Notes: a model not told the origin generated them from the sequence alone. A stretch of DNA of 64,000 bases from Saturnia japonica (GCA_033032175.1 CM065309.1:18352001-18416000); one strand, 5' to 3'. Positions 23,961 to 36,851 are shown, counted from the first letter of the stretch. Numbers and translations: made by a program.

Positions 23961-26261
23961 AAATCAACACAATTTATACGAATTCTGATAAATTAAAGCA
24001 CTTTACCTGGTAGTCAATAAAGTTAGTCTGTGAAGATGAGGAAGACCTGCAGTGAGATAATCTACTGACAGTTGCCATGTATCATCATGATAGCGTAGAA
24101 TTAGCATGGTTAAAGCTTCTGGGTAGTTGGCTGATACCGAAAGGGAACCAGCAAATACCAGTTACTAAAACTGGTTTCTCACAATGTGTAGTTTTGGTAC
24201 AGCCTAGCAATAGAAGCCTGCCCAATGCTATATTTTTTATGCCAAAAAGGCAGTGAACAGAAAATTGCTACACCTGGGTATTACCGTTATTTTGCTGACC
24301 TTGGAGTATTTCAGTTCCTTTTTAAAGTTCCTCATGTAAGTAATCCGAGTTTAGTAACTCATACCACAGCCCTAACGTACGCGATAAAGAGTTTATAGAT
24401 ATCCTTTACTATGGTCGCGAATCAGTTTTTTTTGGGTAGCCAATCAGTAGATTGCAAGAATTGTAGAACTTGTGAAATGTTCAACTGCGATACGTAATAT
24501 CGCTATAACTAATTCTGCCGTAAAGAACAGCACTTAGTTGTGTTCCGAACTAAAGATTAAGAGTGGTTCGTAACACTTATTAGCAACGTTATCAGAGACT
24601 AAGAGGTATTGATCATTTAGATGTTGTTAAATGGGCTGGGCTGGTGAGGTTAGCTTCGCTGAATGCGACTTTATTTAACGTCCCTTACATTTCAAATTAA
24701 ACAAGTTCCTCAGGTGCATCTCAAAGCTTAATAAACGCATTATACATAATAGAGCCAATAAACATAAGTTCATGAATTAAAATCAAACCCATCACACGAC
24801 AGCTCAAGATCCCGCCTAAAACTCCCGAACTGAATTCAGCTTTATCGATGCTTTTCTTCATGTACAATGTCTATCAAAGGTGTAAGAGCCACGTATATAT
24901 GAAGTGAACACATTTCATTACGAGACAGCCGGAGGGCGTCCGCCGAAAGGTTAATGACGAAAGTCAGTTCCGTTCCACACGAAAGACGTTTGCGTGTTCG
25001 TGTAATCTTGTGTTTGTTCTTTGGCTTATGTTTTGTTGTATTAGCACATGTGATTTATGTTATGTCTTTCTTAAAATAAATGATAAGACTGGTTACATAA
25101 ATCAAATGATAGATTCTTTTTAAAGTTATACTTTCTTTTGACGCGTTTAGTGGAGGGTAAAATTGAGAGCTACGCGCGTTATGTGCCTTAATAGAAAATA
25201 TGACATGATAGATTTTGCCTAATTCTGTAATGTCATCAATAATGCTTCGGCTTTTAAGGAAACTGCAAGACTGAGAACGTAAACATTCAGGAAGACTACT
25301 ATCATCTAAAATTATTCAATATTTTATTAGGACTTCGTACTCAATAAGTTTCGCATCGTCAACAGTGATGTCCAGTTTTAAAAGGAATTCTATAGATGAT
25401 AGATATATACAACATAGACAGATACAACTCGCAGCAATTACAGCCGAGGATAGCGTGAGATATTTAAAAATTCCTGTCTTAGATTAATACCGGCTGCACG
25501 TCTGTCTAAGCCTGAAAATGCCTATCATGGTAACCCTAGACATCATGGAGTTAGAATGATAACGTGAATTCATATTACTGACTTTTTTTAATTGTGTAAA
25601 AATAATTTAACGAATAAAACATTATTTTTATCAAAACATTATTGTTATTGACGGCTAACTTGATCATATTGGCACGGTGTATAAAACTTTTAGAGCTATT
25701 TTTATTTTGATACTTATTCCCAAACGACAATCTTCATACAAGATTCTGCAATAATACCTATACATTTGCTAATGTATATTAATATTAGCGATCAATCACC
25801 CCCACCTACTATTTACAATCTGCATCTGATAAGTCAACTGTTGCAAAGTATATAATTAAACGTTGTATGAGCAAGTCTCGCGTGATTAGACGCACTAACT
25901 CATTACCTCTCGTCGTTTTCTAGCTTCTGAGATGTTAATATGAATTTTATAACAGATAAACGAAAGCGCATTTGCTTTCCATTTCTATTAACTAAATAAT
26001 TAATTTAATTCGCCCACTTATAAATAATAGAAACGGACTTATTGGAAACACTCTAGAATAATATCTTCTTTGTATAGAACTGAGAAGATCCGCAGAGGAA
26101 TGAAAAGTCACCGACATAGCCCTAAAAATAGTTAGAATTAAAGTGGTAACAGTGAGCGGAGCAAGTAGCTCGTAGAACTGATTGCCGATGGGGCCGTAGA
26201 TTTCTCGAGTGGCGGTCACACGTACAGACGACAGTGTGGCGCGGGCAGACGCGTCACAATG
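23961..26261. other. No gene seen
   Basis: No repeat or gene recognised; moderately AT-rich with scattered GC-richer patches (24920-25000) but no supported exon. Confidence 0.5.
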
Positions 26262-26360
26262 TGGACCGACAACCTGGTAAAGGTTGCGGGAAGCCGCTGA
26301 ATGTTAGCAGCACATGATCGGTCGTTGTGGCGATCTTTGGGGGAGGCCTATGTGAAATGA
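26262..26360 (+). pseudogene. LINE C-terminal fossil
   Basis: A plus-strand frame of 33 codons reads 'WTDNLVKVAGSR', a stop at 26298-26300, then 'MLAAHDRSLWRSLGEAYVK' and a terminal stop. This is the conserved extreme C-terminus of RTE-like LINE polyproteins (pattern RW.DD....AG..W...A.DR..W..L.EAY). The stop replaces the Trp expected in that pattern. Upstream, 26238-26261 looks like the preceding basic segment but is out of frame. The 3' end of an old insertion, with no other part recognised. Confidence 0.8.
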
Positions 26361-28364
26361 CGATGATAGAATTAAGTGTCCTTTCTACAATATTTAATGC
26401 ATTCTCGTATGGTCCCGAAGCCTCATATCGACATCTAATATTAATTACATGGTTTTTAAAAATTGTTTAAAAAAAACAACTTCATGATTTATTTTTATGG
26501 TACCGTGATTCAAATGCACTACATTGAAGGATGCCTATTTTTAAAAAGCTCTCGATTTAAAATTTATGAAATTTAACTCATTATATATTATATGTATTTT
26601 TAAATTAACAATTAAATTTGAACTCAAGTTAAACTGGATCTATCTATTAGTCATAGAAATAAGACTTTAAAATCAATTATGCAGTTTCGTTTGCACGAGT
26701 CTAACGAACTGAATAAACTAAAATAACGTGTATTTATTTCACGGCACTTAACTGTTAGTTCGTTAACTTTGAACTTCTAATTATTTTTGCGCATAGACAA
26801 ATCCATATCTAAGCTTAGGGGCATTTACAAAGTGTTTAGTAATTAATGACGTCATTCAAGAACCTGTCGACTTAACACCCCATTATGCGTTTGGTACAAA
26901 GAAAAAGTTTGAAGCATTATGTAATTAATTGTCTTTTTTGTTTACTGACCTTAGAATTTAAATATTTTATTAAACATATTTTTAATTTGTTTTCATTATT
27001 TTAAAGTTTCATTCCCCGTTTTTCTTTATACCGTAGAGTAAATTACATACATACCCTAAAAATACATATTTATTCAATTTAAGCCGGAAAGTATTTATAT
27101 TTCCTTTTTTTCAAAATAATCATTGGTTACCAAAAACAACCATTACCATTATTTAGATAAGAAAAACAGATAAATAGGTAGCAAAAAATAATTTGTACAA
27201 CTATGGCTCTCATTTTTCTGAGTATGAGATGAAATTTGTCAAGCTATTTGATTCAAAGAATTGTGAAACAATGATTACTATTGTTTCTATAGTTTATAAT
27301 ATAAAAATGAATGTTTGTTCATCCCCTATTCGTTCCCAAACACACCCAAGAAGGTTCTTTATTAGTAAAAAGAGTTTACAATAGGTGGCGCAAGAGTAGT
27401 TTCAACTCAAAAACAAAAGGAAGAATTTACGGTTAAAAACTAGAACTTAGTTTTTAAAAAACGTTATTTGACCCTATATTAAATAATATTGGTGGCATTT
27501 TGCGTTATATTGTTGGTTAATGTGCACAGGTGAAGTAACCTGGTAACATGCATTTTAAGTTGCTACCAAACTCCTTGGACTGTTTTAACATGAGAGCCAC
27601 CATCTTGATATAGGGTTTTTTGTCTTGATTGAACTGTAAAGATTAGAAAAATATTCTATCCATATGACATTGGAATAATCGTGTTTATACACATGTTATT
27701 ATATATTTAACATAATATGTAGTTTTATATTATCCCTGCAGTTCCCATAACAAATATTATGTATAAATTTTGACTGTTTTGTGTTGTGTCAATGTATCTT
27801 TTTTATGGGTTATTCTACAGTACACCGAACATTTGGCAATTACATTCTATAACGTGTATTTGTCACACTTGACATTGGCGAAATTGTCTACCTAGACAGA
27901 AAGCAAAAGAAACACATGTCACCCTTAAATAAGAAAAGAAGAAGACGCATCGGAAATATACTTTTATATTTCTTTGATCCTACAAGAATCTGCAATTGTA
28001 TATAAATGTAACCTGAAAATCAATATTCATAATATTATGTAACGTGATACGGTTGAATGGACATATAGATTTCATTGTCATCGATATTATTACACTTCAA
28101 ATCGCGGTGTGTGATAGATCGGTTTGCAATTGAGACAACTTGATAGATTGAACCGTGAAGATGTACGTCATTTATGATAGAAGATTTTATTTTTGAATTC
28201 GTTCATGCTTGAAAACAATACAGGTTTTATATTTATATACCTATAATTATGTAATAAAATCAATCCATATCCATCCATTCAGTCGAAAGACGGTTTGCAC
28301 GACATATGCCTCCCGCAAAGATTGCCATATTTTCCTAATGCTACAAAAAAAATTTCTCAAACGT
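26361..28364. other. No gene seen
   Basis: AT-rich with no supported feature. Confidence 0.55.
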
Positions 28365-28410
28365 TCACATTTCCTCACGATGTTTTCATTCTTTATCAGT
28401 CGATAGTGTA
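28365..28410 (-). mobile_element. Possible SINE type 2 fragment
   Basis: 'tttcctcacgatgttttcat' then 'tctttatcagtcg' is the complement of the 'cgtgaggaaacctg' core that I know from lepidopteran tRNA-derived SINEs and that occurs at 50972-50985. Too short to be sure. Confidence 0.4.
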
Positions 28411-28949
28411 ACGAATTAAGTCCATATTAGTAAATATACCTACATGTATGAATCTGATTATTGTAATTAAATTGTTAAGTAATTCATGAATTAGATTTCT
28501 CATCTACATATAGTAATAATTATTTCTATTATATAAAGTCCACCTGATCCTAACTATAGTCACTGAAACACATGACTTGCACATTTAGGTATTAGAAGAT
28601 AGACTAATATTAATATAATAATCGACAAATCATATAATCGGTAAAATATCTAATAACTTAGCCCACACACACACAGTGGGGCCCTTCGAGATCTCGCTTC
28701 CCTCGTTAAGCCCCTAATGCCTCGCTGACTTGTCAAATTTTATAATAATTGCCCGCAAAATTTTAGGGCAATGCCCTTTATTGTCTCATGAACCGATCGA
28801 GATTGGCATACTGTTTAGGACAGATTTATTGTACTTCGTTCCCTTTTATCGTCGATAATGTATTAATGGTATTGACAGTTTCATATGCTCATTTTACCGA
28901 AAATTCCTTACGAATTACAGTTAAGTATATAAAATATTTTTCTTAATTG
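28411..28949. other. No gene seen
   Basis: Nothing supported. A short CA-repeat lies at 28665-28676. Confidence 0.5.
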
Positions 28950-29128
28950 TTAGTTGTGCCCGCGGTTTCGCTCGTGTGAACTACAGAATGTCGGTATTGT
29001 AGTGGCCCAGCTTCCACCCTCGGAGGTTGACCGCCAGTTATTTTAATGCTAAGGTCGTCTATTTAGTAATAAGCTGTTATTTTGACATTACAAATATACA
29101 CTTCAATTGTATTAATTGTATAGATTAG
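28950..29128 (+). repeat. Internally deleted 'actagctgtgcccgcgg' repeat
   Basis: Starts 'ttagttgtgcccgcggtttc' and ends 'ctgttattttgacattacaa' with 'acacttcaattgtattaatt', the same start and end as the 548-bp copy at 15003-15550, so about 370 bp of the middle is missing here. Confidence 0.7.
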
Positions 29129-29130
29129 AA

Positions 29131-29512
29131 ACTAGCTGGCCCGGCATGGCAGTCATTGTTCAGCCCTTTCCAATAGTCAATAACTCTACCACAGCGCCAC
29201 CTGTCCTATTTATCTGACGACTTTTTCATGATCATAAACAACAACAAAAAAAATTACTCATAATTATATAAGTATACAATTAATATATTATCCTTTGAAT
29301 CGTGATTTATGGTCTTCAGTTCCTACAAAAATTGATACCGTTATTCTGGATTTGAAAATTTTCCGGGAAACTTTTCTAATTTTTCATACTATAAAAACTG
29401 AATTCTGACTATTACGAAGATTTTAAAATAAAAATAGACAAATCGGTTCAGCCGTTCTCAAGTGATGCACTTACCAACGAACCGTATTACATTTTTATTT
29501 ATATAAATAAGT
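29131..29512 (+). repeat. Second 'actagctg' repeat, directly abutting
   Basis: Begins 'actagctggcccggcatggc' and ends with 'aaatcggttcagccgttctc' and 'aagtgatgcacttaccaacg' followed by an AT-rich tail. A different subfamily from the one immediately before it, in the same orientation. Confidence 0.7.
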
Positions 29513-29547
29513 AATATTATTTTAAACTGGTGGTTAATGAAAGGAGT

Positions 29548-29655
29548 GGTAGAAAATACCCACTCTACCCTCATATTATAATTTCATCATGTTTTCTTCC
29601 ACGGACTGACAGCTAGGTCGATTTGTAGTATTAGAACTCACATGGATGGACGTGT
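29548..29655 (-). mobile_element. SINE family A, degraded reverse fragment
   Basis: 'gtggtagaaaatacccactc', 'taatttcatcatgttttctt' and 'ccacggactgacagct', then 'agaactcacatggatgg'. These are diverged versions of the central and B-box blocks. Confidence 0.6.
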
Positions 29656-31179
29656 TCTTCAGGCGCGACGCGATTTAACCAACACCAAATTCGGAACAGT
29701 AATGATATATGTACCCTTGTACGTAAAATGTAGAAACGCTTAAAATTGGAAATTCAGATTATGTTTGGTATATTATGGCTGGTACATAATACGAATTTGC
29801 CATTTCGAAGCCGATATTTATATATTTCTGCTATTGCTATGCTCTTGCAAAATCGTAATTGAGAGGGTTGTAAGTCTAAAATGAGGTTTTCATTTTTTTT
29901 CTATTCAAGTTTTTTATATATTTTTTCCTTAACTCCGACCGAAACCAACACAGAAAGAAGAAAACAATCCAATTCCTTTTGCGTCGGCACGATTGGTTTC
30001 TATTGTGACACTGCGAAGTTTGCGAAGATTGCCAAGTTGCTACTATCTTAGACTGTGTTTACTCTGATGAAGCAACGGCGAGCAAAGGGTATTTCGAATA
30101 TAGTACCTACATTATGATATATTATATTATAAAATATATTATCTTAATTGTTACATTTTGAGCGGTTTCAGCTTCTATTAGGGCACCTGTTGCATGCAGT
30201 CCCGTGATCGCCTTAAAATGGTTAGGCCATCGCCTAGGTATTCGACTTTTCCCCTTCCAACTTGCTCCTCGATACCTGTTTTAAAATATTCTGGTTATCG
30301 TTGAACATTATGAGCAAAGTAACAGAAAGCTTTTCCGCTGGTCAATTAGCTACAATACTTTATGGGAATTGTACTTTGTTTATTTTGGGGAAAAATATGA
30401 TTTTTATACATAATTCCATTAAATCAATAAATATTATTTCACTTAAATAACTGAACCATTTCCTTTTTTATCGAAATTTGGCAAATAATAATTCGTAAAC
30501 AATTAGTCATTAATCATAGAATAAGTATAAGTCTGTCAGGAAATATAAATCATATACATTTAATACTTAATGTCAAAACACGCTGCCGCTTACACGACAC
30601 TTATGAATATGTTCACATTCTTAGCAAGAGTTGTACAGTGTGTATAAATGTCAACAATAATATTAAACGGAGGAGTGTATAGTTGGCTCTGATTCAGTTT
30701 AAAATTTATTTTATGTGTTTCGTGTAAAGAGCTTAAATTGAGTCATTCGTTTGAATAGTCTTTTGGAATGGAAATCGGTTTTTTTTGTTTGTTTCATACA
30801 TCGATATCTTTAAACTGAATGTATAAGTATACTTAAGTATAAAGTTATTATACTTATCTTTATCTCTGTTTTATTTAAATTAACCGGTTTAAATTAAACC
30901 GGTTATATATATAAATGAAATGATTTTTTTTAATGCATATGGTTTATTATTAAAATCAATTTTGACTTTAATAACTTCCATACGGAAACAATACGTAATA
31001 TATATTGCTGGCATTTAAAGATCGAGCAATTGAGTAAAATAAAATACTCGATAATGGCTTAAGAGAACTGAGATTTTATTAATTAAAAGATCGTATATTT
31101 TCACCTGTCCTCCACCTGTGTAAAGGAATTCTTGAAGTCATATCATACTATTCTATATTATTTTTAAAACAAAGTACTC
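29656..31179. other. No gene seen
   Basis: AT-rich; contains only the perfect palindrome listed separately (30881-30905). Confidence 0.55.
30881..30905. other. Perfect 10-bp palindrome with 5-base loop
   Basis: Arms taaccggttt and aaaccggtta are exact complements around an aaatt loop. Each arm also contains ACCGGT, itself a palindrome. It could form a hairpin or be a binding site; no function is supported. Confidence 0.6.
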
Positions 31180-31390
31180 CGCCTCGTCTGTCTGTCAGTC
31201 TGTACTCGATAAACTCAGTGACTACCAAACGGATTTTCATATAGTTTTCATCTTAGACGCAGTGATTCATGGGGAAGATTTAGGTGTACAATTCATTAAT
31301 GTTTTGTGTTTGACTGGAATATGATGATGACTGTTGTGGATGACGGAAAAAAATCATTACGACTGGGAGTTTTACTGACGTGGGTCGTGT
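31180..31390 (+). repeat. Retroelement-tail-like segment
   Basis: 'tctgtctgtcagtctgtact' followed by 'gactaccaaacggattttca' is the generic motif at the end of many insect dispersed repeats. Boundaries are not defined. Confidence 0.5.
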
Positions 31391-31617
31391 AAACCAGTAG
31401 AATTATAAGTATTACTTTGATGCCCGTGTCAACCCGGGGCGGGTAGAAACCTTAAAAGAAACTAGAAAGTTAGGTATATTGGTAGTTAGGTATAGGTTGG
31501 ACTGGTTCGAAGAGAGTATTTTTTTAATGGAAAACCTCTTTCAACTTTGGTTATTTCATCCCTTACCGTGTTGATGGCGATTCAGTAGGACAGTATTATA
31601 TTTGTTTTTGTACATAT

Positions 31618-31905
31618 TTATTTATTTATCCATTTGCATCATGTATGTACATTTGTTTTTATATGATAAAGTTTCCGAATATATGCACCCTGAATAGGGT
31701 ATGGCAAATTATTACATTTGTTTTTCAAACATACATTTTATACATTTTTATTTATCTAAATTACTATTTATTTATACATAAAATTTGTTTGTGTCATTGT
31801 CATACATTTATTTATATTGGTCATTTATCTCTATAATCATAATGTCAAATGTTTATTACATAACTTATTACTATTCATATTATTTATATTAATGTCAAAA
31901 TTATT
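31618..31905 (-). repeat. Inverted partner of 12476-12735
   Basis: Complementary to the copy at 12476-12735 over most of its length, starting at the ATTTATTTATTT-rich tail and including 'accctgaatagggtatggca'. The 63-codon frame inside is an artefact of this repeat. Confidence 0.65.
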
Positions 31906-31922
31906 CTTCATTATTTAAATAT

Positions 31923-32097
31923 AAACTGACCCATGCGAATATTTCGTACATTATTGAATATAAACAATCTAACACCATAAATCATGTTAGTTAAGCAGAT
32001 AGTTAATAGATGACGCCTCTTACATAAAAGTTGAATACATTTTAAATACGGAATGCCATATAATTAACATGACTGTGTTAAAATGGGTCAAGTTTAA
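31923..32097. mobile_element. Possible small TIR element
   Basis: Ends form an imperfect inverted repeat: 'aaactgacccat' at the left and 'atgggtcaagttt' at the right (one extra base). The body shares about 85 bases with 5960-6053. About 175 bp long, no coding capacity. A target duplication is not clear. Confidence 0.5.
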
Positions 32098-32864
32098 CAA
32101 TTTTTAATTTATTATTATAAATGCATTTTTCTACTGGAATCGTAGCTCCGTTTTGAAATTGTGCTCCTCGAATAACAGCGAAATACTTTAAGTGTAAATA
32201 TTTTAGGCACGTAAGCGACAGAATAGAATCTCGGAGTTATGGCGATGTCAACACCGTGAATATAATAAAAAATTTAATACGTATAAAAAAAAGATTATAG
32301 AAAAGAATTATAAACAATCAACAATATTGTACAACAAGTAACTAGTCACACGGTTGAAAACAACAAATGCCGTGAATCAATCATTGAATATCAATCAGTA
32401 TCTAAAAGTCACAGTTTTCACATAACATTGTTTTTAGGGAGCTTTCTCGTAGGTTACATGTTACTTTACAAGGTAGTCTCATGCACGCGAAATAATCTAT
32501 TCAATGGGTATTACAGTGTTTGGGCCTGTGTTATTCTGCTTTTGAGAATAATATCTAATATGCGTGTTTAGCAAGACATCGTGTGTGTTTTTGAAATAAT
32601 GCAAGTGTATTCCTTTCTAAAGTTCGTATTATTGGAGTGCCTCGTCATCAGTCCCTGTCAATTAGTTAGTAATTATCATGTGGTTAGCAGAAGCGATGAT
32701 AGCTTAGTATTAATACAGTATAAGAGTGCTAGTTGCAGAGTGGTAGGGATGTAGAGTCCGACCCCGATATTATGGTGAAAATTCCGTCATAATGATTCGA
32801 TTATACGCGTCGTGCTTCGGGAACAGCTGGTAAATGCCCTTTTTATATTTACGCAAGCCTGGAT
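32098..32864. other. No gene seen
   Basis: AT-rich, nothing recognised. Confidence 0.55.
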
Positions 32865-32925
32865 TGTACTGTACTATGCTTACCATCAGATTCTGTACCG
32901 TCACTTTGTCATGCTAATTTAATAA
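32865..32925 (-). repeat. Family D fragment
   Basis: Complement reads 'gtgacggtac' then 'ctgatggtaagcatagtaca' and 'gtacaatcc', the head of family D as at 19300-19345. Confidence 0.6.
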
Positions 32926-32934
32926 CAAATTTGT

Positions 32935-33125
32935 GCCTTGCCGATCAATCTGGATCCGAACCACAATGTGCTTGAGCTGTCGGTGAATAAAAACAACAAA
33001 ATGAAACTATAGTATGGTGGTAGGGGTCATTTTTAATGATCGTCTGACTATCTAACCATCTTCTAATTAAAGTCTACCGTCATGCACCTACTGGTGTGCT
33101 TCGCAGTTGCGCTTGAGTTCTAGTA
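32935..33125 (+). mobile_element. SINE family A, forward degraded copy
   Basis: Forward copy: 'gatccgaacc' (degenerate B box), 'gagctgtcggtgaataaaaa', 'actatagtatggtggtaggg', 'gactatctaaccat' and 'gcacctactggtgtgctt'. Confidence 0.65.
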
Positions 33126-33131
33126 TCATTT

Positions 33132-33195
33132 ATAGGTTTAGCATGTAACCATTTTCTGCTACATAATGATGTAACCACAACAGCTTAACCTCAAG
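33132..33195 (-). mobile_element. SINE family A, reverse tail fragment
   Basis: 'taggtttagcatgtaaccat' and 'ataatgatgtaacc..acagctta' resemble the tail side of reverse copies. It directly follows a forward copy, so the two are tail to tail. Confidence 0.5.
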
Positions 33196-34048
33196 AGTAA
33201 TAATTATAATAAAAAATAAATTTTAGCATTAAGCATTTAATATTTAAGCATTACAACGCTCTGCTACGGTTCAGAATTGTGCAAATACGAAAACCTTATA
33301 CTACTTTTTAGAGATCTTCAATAGTTTTTTATTAGCTCTGTACAAGAACGTCTAACTTAAAATTCAAATTATAGTTTGTCTAATCTATTTCTAACCAACC
33401 AATAATTGTATTTAGTAAATTAACTCCAGAAACTCAACAAAAACTGTATACCATTTAACGCAATTGGGTTCTGCAAAGTCATCTACTTAATAAAGCGATT
33501 TCATACTTACAAACTGCTGTCATGTATATTTTTTGTTTTTGCAGATACGAAATTTTACGTTTCAATTTAGCAATCCAAACATCAAATGCAATTTTGACTT
33601 CCGTCTCTACCAGGATATAAAGTACAAATATAAAACCGACAGTAGTAAAAAAATCATTGCTTTATAAAATTTGAAAATTTCTTTATAGGTGTGTAACTAT
33701 TGTGGTGAAGGAGTTAATAACTGTGAATGGTTATACCTAAGAATATAAATCACACAAGAGTATTGTCAAAAGCGGTCGAAAGCTGTTTATTGCGCCGATA
33801 ACGTAGAGTTCATACGCAGGCAAACTTAGAAAGCAGACATCATGAAACTTTACCATTCACTGTACACTTTGAACATACATCTCTTTACATCTCAGTTGTA
33901 CTTTATTTTGACTATATATTGCTACCACTAAATAAGTTATCTTAGCGGACATACACTATTCTTTCAGTTAAATTTAGCTTTATTTATGGGTAAAAGCTAC
34001 GTTGTACACATACCTATTAGAGTCTCAATTTTTTTAAAATTCTTTGTA
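33196..34048. other. No gene seen
   Basis: AT-rich, no supported feature. Confidence 0.55.
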
Positions 34049-34258
34049 GGTTTTAGCGTTTGGCCACAACCTCATCTCATGTTGAGTGACGTTGTTGCTC
34101 AAGATGGTAGCATACTAAGCCTAGTTAATTTTTATCACGATGTTTTGTTTCTCGAAAGCTCACGCTCATTGTAGAGATTCGGACTCACGTCAATCGACGC
34201 CCAATCCATACCTATCTACACGCAATCACTGAGCCATTATTGCTTCAATACAGGAGTT
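34049..34258 (-). mobile_element. SINE family A with internal deletion
   Basis: Tail side 'taggttttagcgtttggcca' to 'agcctagt' is joined straight to 'tttttatcacgatgttttg', dropping about 100 bp of the middle. The B-box side ('gattcggactcacgtcaatc') and head ('actgagccattattgcttc') are kept. Confidence 0.8.
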
Positions 34259-34769
34259 TACATCTCTTGAAATTTTTTTTTAAAAAACTTTATATGTTGA
34301 AAATAATAACTATGAATAATATTTCTTTCATTAATACACCATCAAAAGTGATTATTATTTTTTTAATTTAAACAAAAAATATGCCACAGAAACGCGCCAT
34401 TATGGTCCCGTGACGTCACCATTCATTTTATATGTATGATAATCGTGACAAATGTGACAACTCACGCAAGAGTAGAACGTGCATATTTCCTGAACGGAAC
34501 GGCGTTTCAAATCATGTGACTCAGACGAAAAATATTACTTTTCCAAAAGGGAAATTAAATAAACAAATAATTACTTTTTCCAGATTTGTATTGCTTTAGC
34601 TTTTTATGTATGGAACAATATTACTCAATATTTTTATTTTATTTTTAAACATACAGTCTACTCGTGGATTACAGTCATCACATAATGTTGAAACAGTGTC
34701 ATAGCTCCGTACACATTGAAGCAGGTATTTCAAAATATTTTATTAATATTATATAATTTTATTTTAACA
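34259..34769. other. No gene seen
   Basis: AT-rich, nothing recognised. Confidence 0.5.
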
Positions 34770-35010
34770 ACTTTCCGCATTACCCTATCCCGTACTTCCT
34801 GTACTCGCCTAGAGTTTGCCAGATGACTTGACGTTCATGGTTAGTGCTCCGCTTCTTAGGGTTATAGCGTGAGATTATATAGCCTTATAACCTTCCTCAA
34901 CAAATAAGCTATAAAATACAAAAAGATGTTGTTATATCTGGCTAGTACTTCCAGAGATTAGCGCATTCAAATAAACAATTTATTGATCTTTATAGTATTA
35001 ATAATGTAGA
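34770..35010 (+). repeat. Family B, forward copy
   Basis: 'ccagatgacttgacgttcat', 'gctccgcttcttagg', 'aaccttcctcaacaaataag', 'ctataaaatacaaaaag' and 'ctagtacttccagagattag', matching 23668 and 58985. Confidence 0.75.
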
Positions 35011-36605
35011 TTATAATTAATAGAATTTGTCCTGTATTTTTGAAACAGTGTTTAAGTCTTATTTTATATTTATATTTAGTGATTTTCATGTAGGTACAGC
35101 GTTCGTTGAACCTTGCCCTAAAACCTTAAAGTATAACGTTCTAAAAACATAAAATGGAGAATATACACAAATGTAATTGTAAAAGAAGTGGATTATTGCA
35201 AATGAGAAATACCCAAAACTGTAAGTGTATGTTGTCGTATTGCTTACGGTACAAAGAAAGTAAAACTGGCCTTGTTTGCATAAAACGAGTCCAAAAGTGG
35301 CGAACACAGAAAGGACATTGTGCTTAATGCGAACACTTGTTACTTGGTTTGGGGCAAGTGTGGTGTACAAATACATTTTTTTAATGAATAGTTACTCTGG
35401 TATATCTTCTTTGATGAAATATAACGATTATTCAAGTTTAATTGTGGATTTGACACACCTTCAATGATTCTGGATTTTTAGTTAACGAAAATTTTCTGTT
35501 GAAAACCTTTGTAGGGCATGGAATGAATGATGAATGGATTTTATGTAAGACTGTTTACGAAAGGCGTCAATTTTATTATCGTAGGATTATGATGCTGCTC
35601 ATAGGGCTATTGTGAAGCTTCTAAACAAAAAAACAAAAACAATCACAACTGCTTACCTCAAGTTAAAAATCTATGCTATCAAGTACCTATTGGTCTGTTC
35701 CTGATTCAAATCGTTCTTTATCAGCAGTTGTAGTTTAAAAAAGCTAGCATATATTACTAAAATAACTGAACAATGAAAAAAAAAACATAATAAGAAACTG
35801 AAATAATATATTACGTTAAAATTATATTATTGATATTTATTTACACATAGAAATTCCAACACCAGTTAGAACGATCCGCGAGTGTGTCTGGATAGCGAAC
35901 CACATAAATTGGGACAGAACATTCTATTGGAAGGTAGAACGGGATAGAACGTGATGTATGGTATTGATTGGAACTGCGAGCTAATAACATAAGTCAGGAC
36001 TGTCCGCAAGAGCCTGTAATTCTGTTATCCGTCCCTTCCTACTGTTTGAGATTTAAGAAAGAGTAGAGTGGATATACCTACATTTTATTAATTCTTTTGT
36101 ACAATTAGCGTAATATTGAGTACATTATTTATGAGTTTTTTATACAGATTTTCCACTATAGGTTCATTTTCTATCTTATTTTTATATAGATAACATTATA
36201 CATTTTCTTATAGAAATAAAAAAAATACTGTTATATTTGTCTGCTTAAATACATCAAATTATAAGAGTCTCATCGAATATTTCGGCTATTTTCTCTCAAT
36301 TCGAGTACAGATTTATCTTACCATTTCAAATAAACCTTCCCTGCCCTTCAAACAATATGTTAGTCCCGATTACGTATGGGGAGTGCTGACAAAAATCAAA
36401 GGTCTTGGAAAACTGGCTACTTTATTTGCAGGGGTGCTCCCTGTCTGTCAAATACAGAACTCTCTAAGTGAGTAATGTACCGAACCCTCGGATTTTTTTC
36501 TTCAACACTTATATGCATACACCTACGTATATAGAGATGTATTCAGACAGAAAATGGGATCGTCTCAAGTTAGTACCTAAAGCTCTATTTCTCATGGTTT
36601 TGTTT
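35011..36605. other. No gene seen
   Basis: AT-rich. 36470-36500 ('gtaccgaaccctcgga') resembles the end of the 16575-17092 repeat. A 96-codon minus frame at 35086-35376 has no recognisable product. Confidence 0.5.
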
Positions 36606-36665
36606 TGTTACACACGGTCATTTAATTCCAAACTTGTATTATGGGAACTAAACATCATACATAAA
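36606..36665 (+). repeat. Short dispersed repeat I, copy 1
   Basis: 'cacacggtcatttaattcca' with 'aacttgtattatgggaacta' and 'aacat' recurs at 57434-57495. I recognise it as a common lepidopteran repeat segment. Confidence 0.6.
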
Positions 36666-36840
36666 TATTTATCACCTAACACAGAACTGACAAACCTGAC
36701 CTCTCGGCTTCTAGAGGCCTATCGCTTATTGTATATGTAGCAATATGCTTTTTATGTGATGTCCCATCCAGACTAAATATAACTAACTAGCAGTCCTTTG
36801 TGGGGCTAGGTAGATTTACTTAAAGAATTTGAAGCAATAA

Positions 36841-36851
36841 TGGTTTAGCGG
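36841..36851 (+). promoter_or_regulatory. Pol III A box of SINE
   Basis: TGGTTTAGCGG fits the tRNA A-box consensus (TRGYNNARNNGG, with one base fewer in the variable part). It lies 33 bases ahead of the B box, the spacing of a tRNA gene. Confidence 0.75.
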
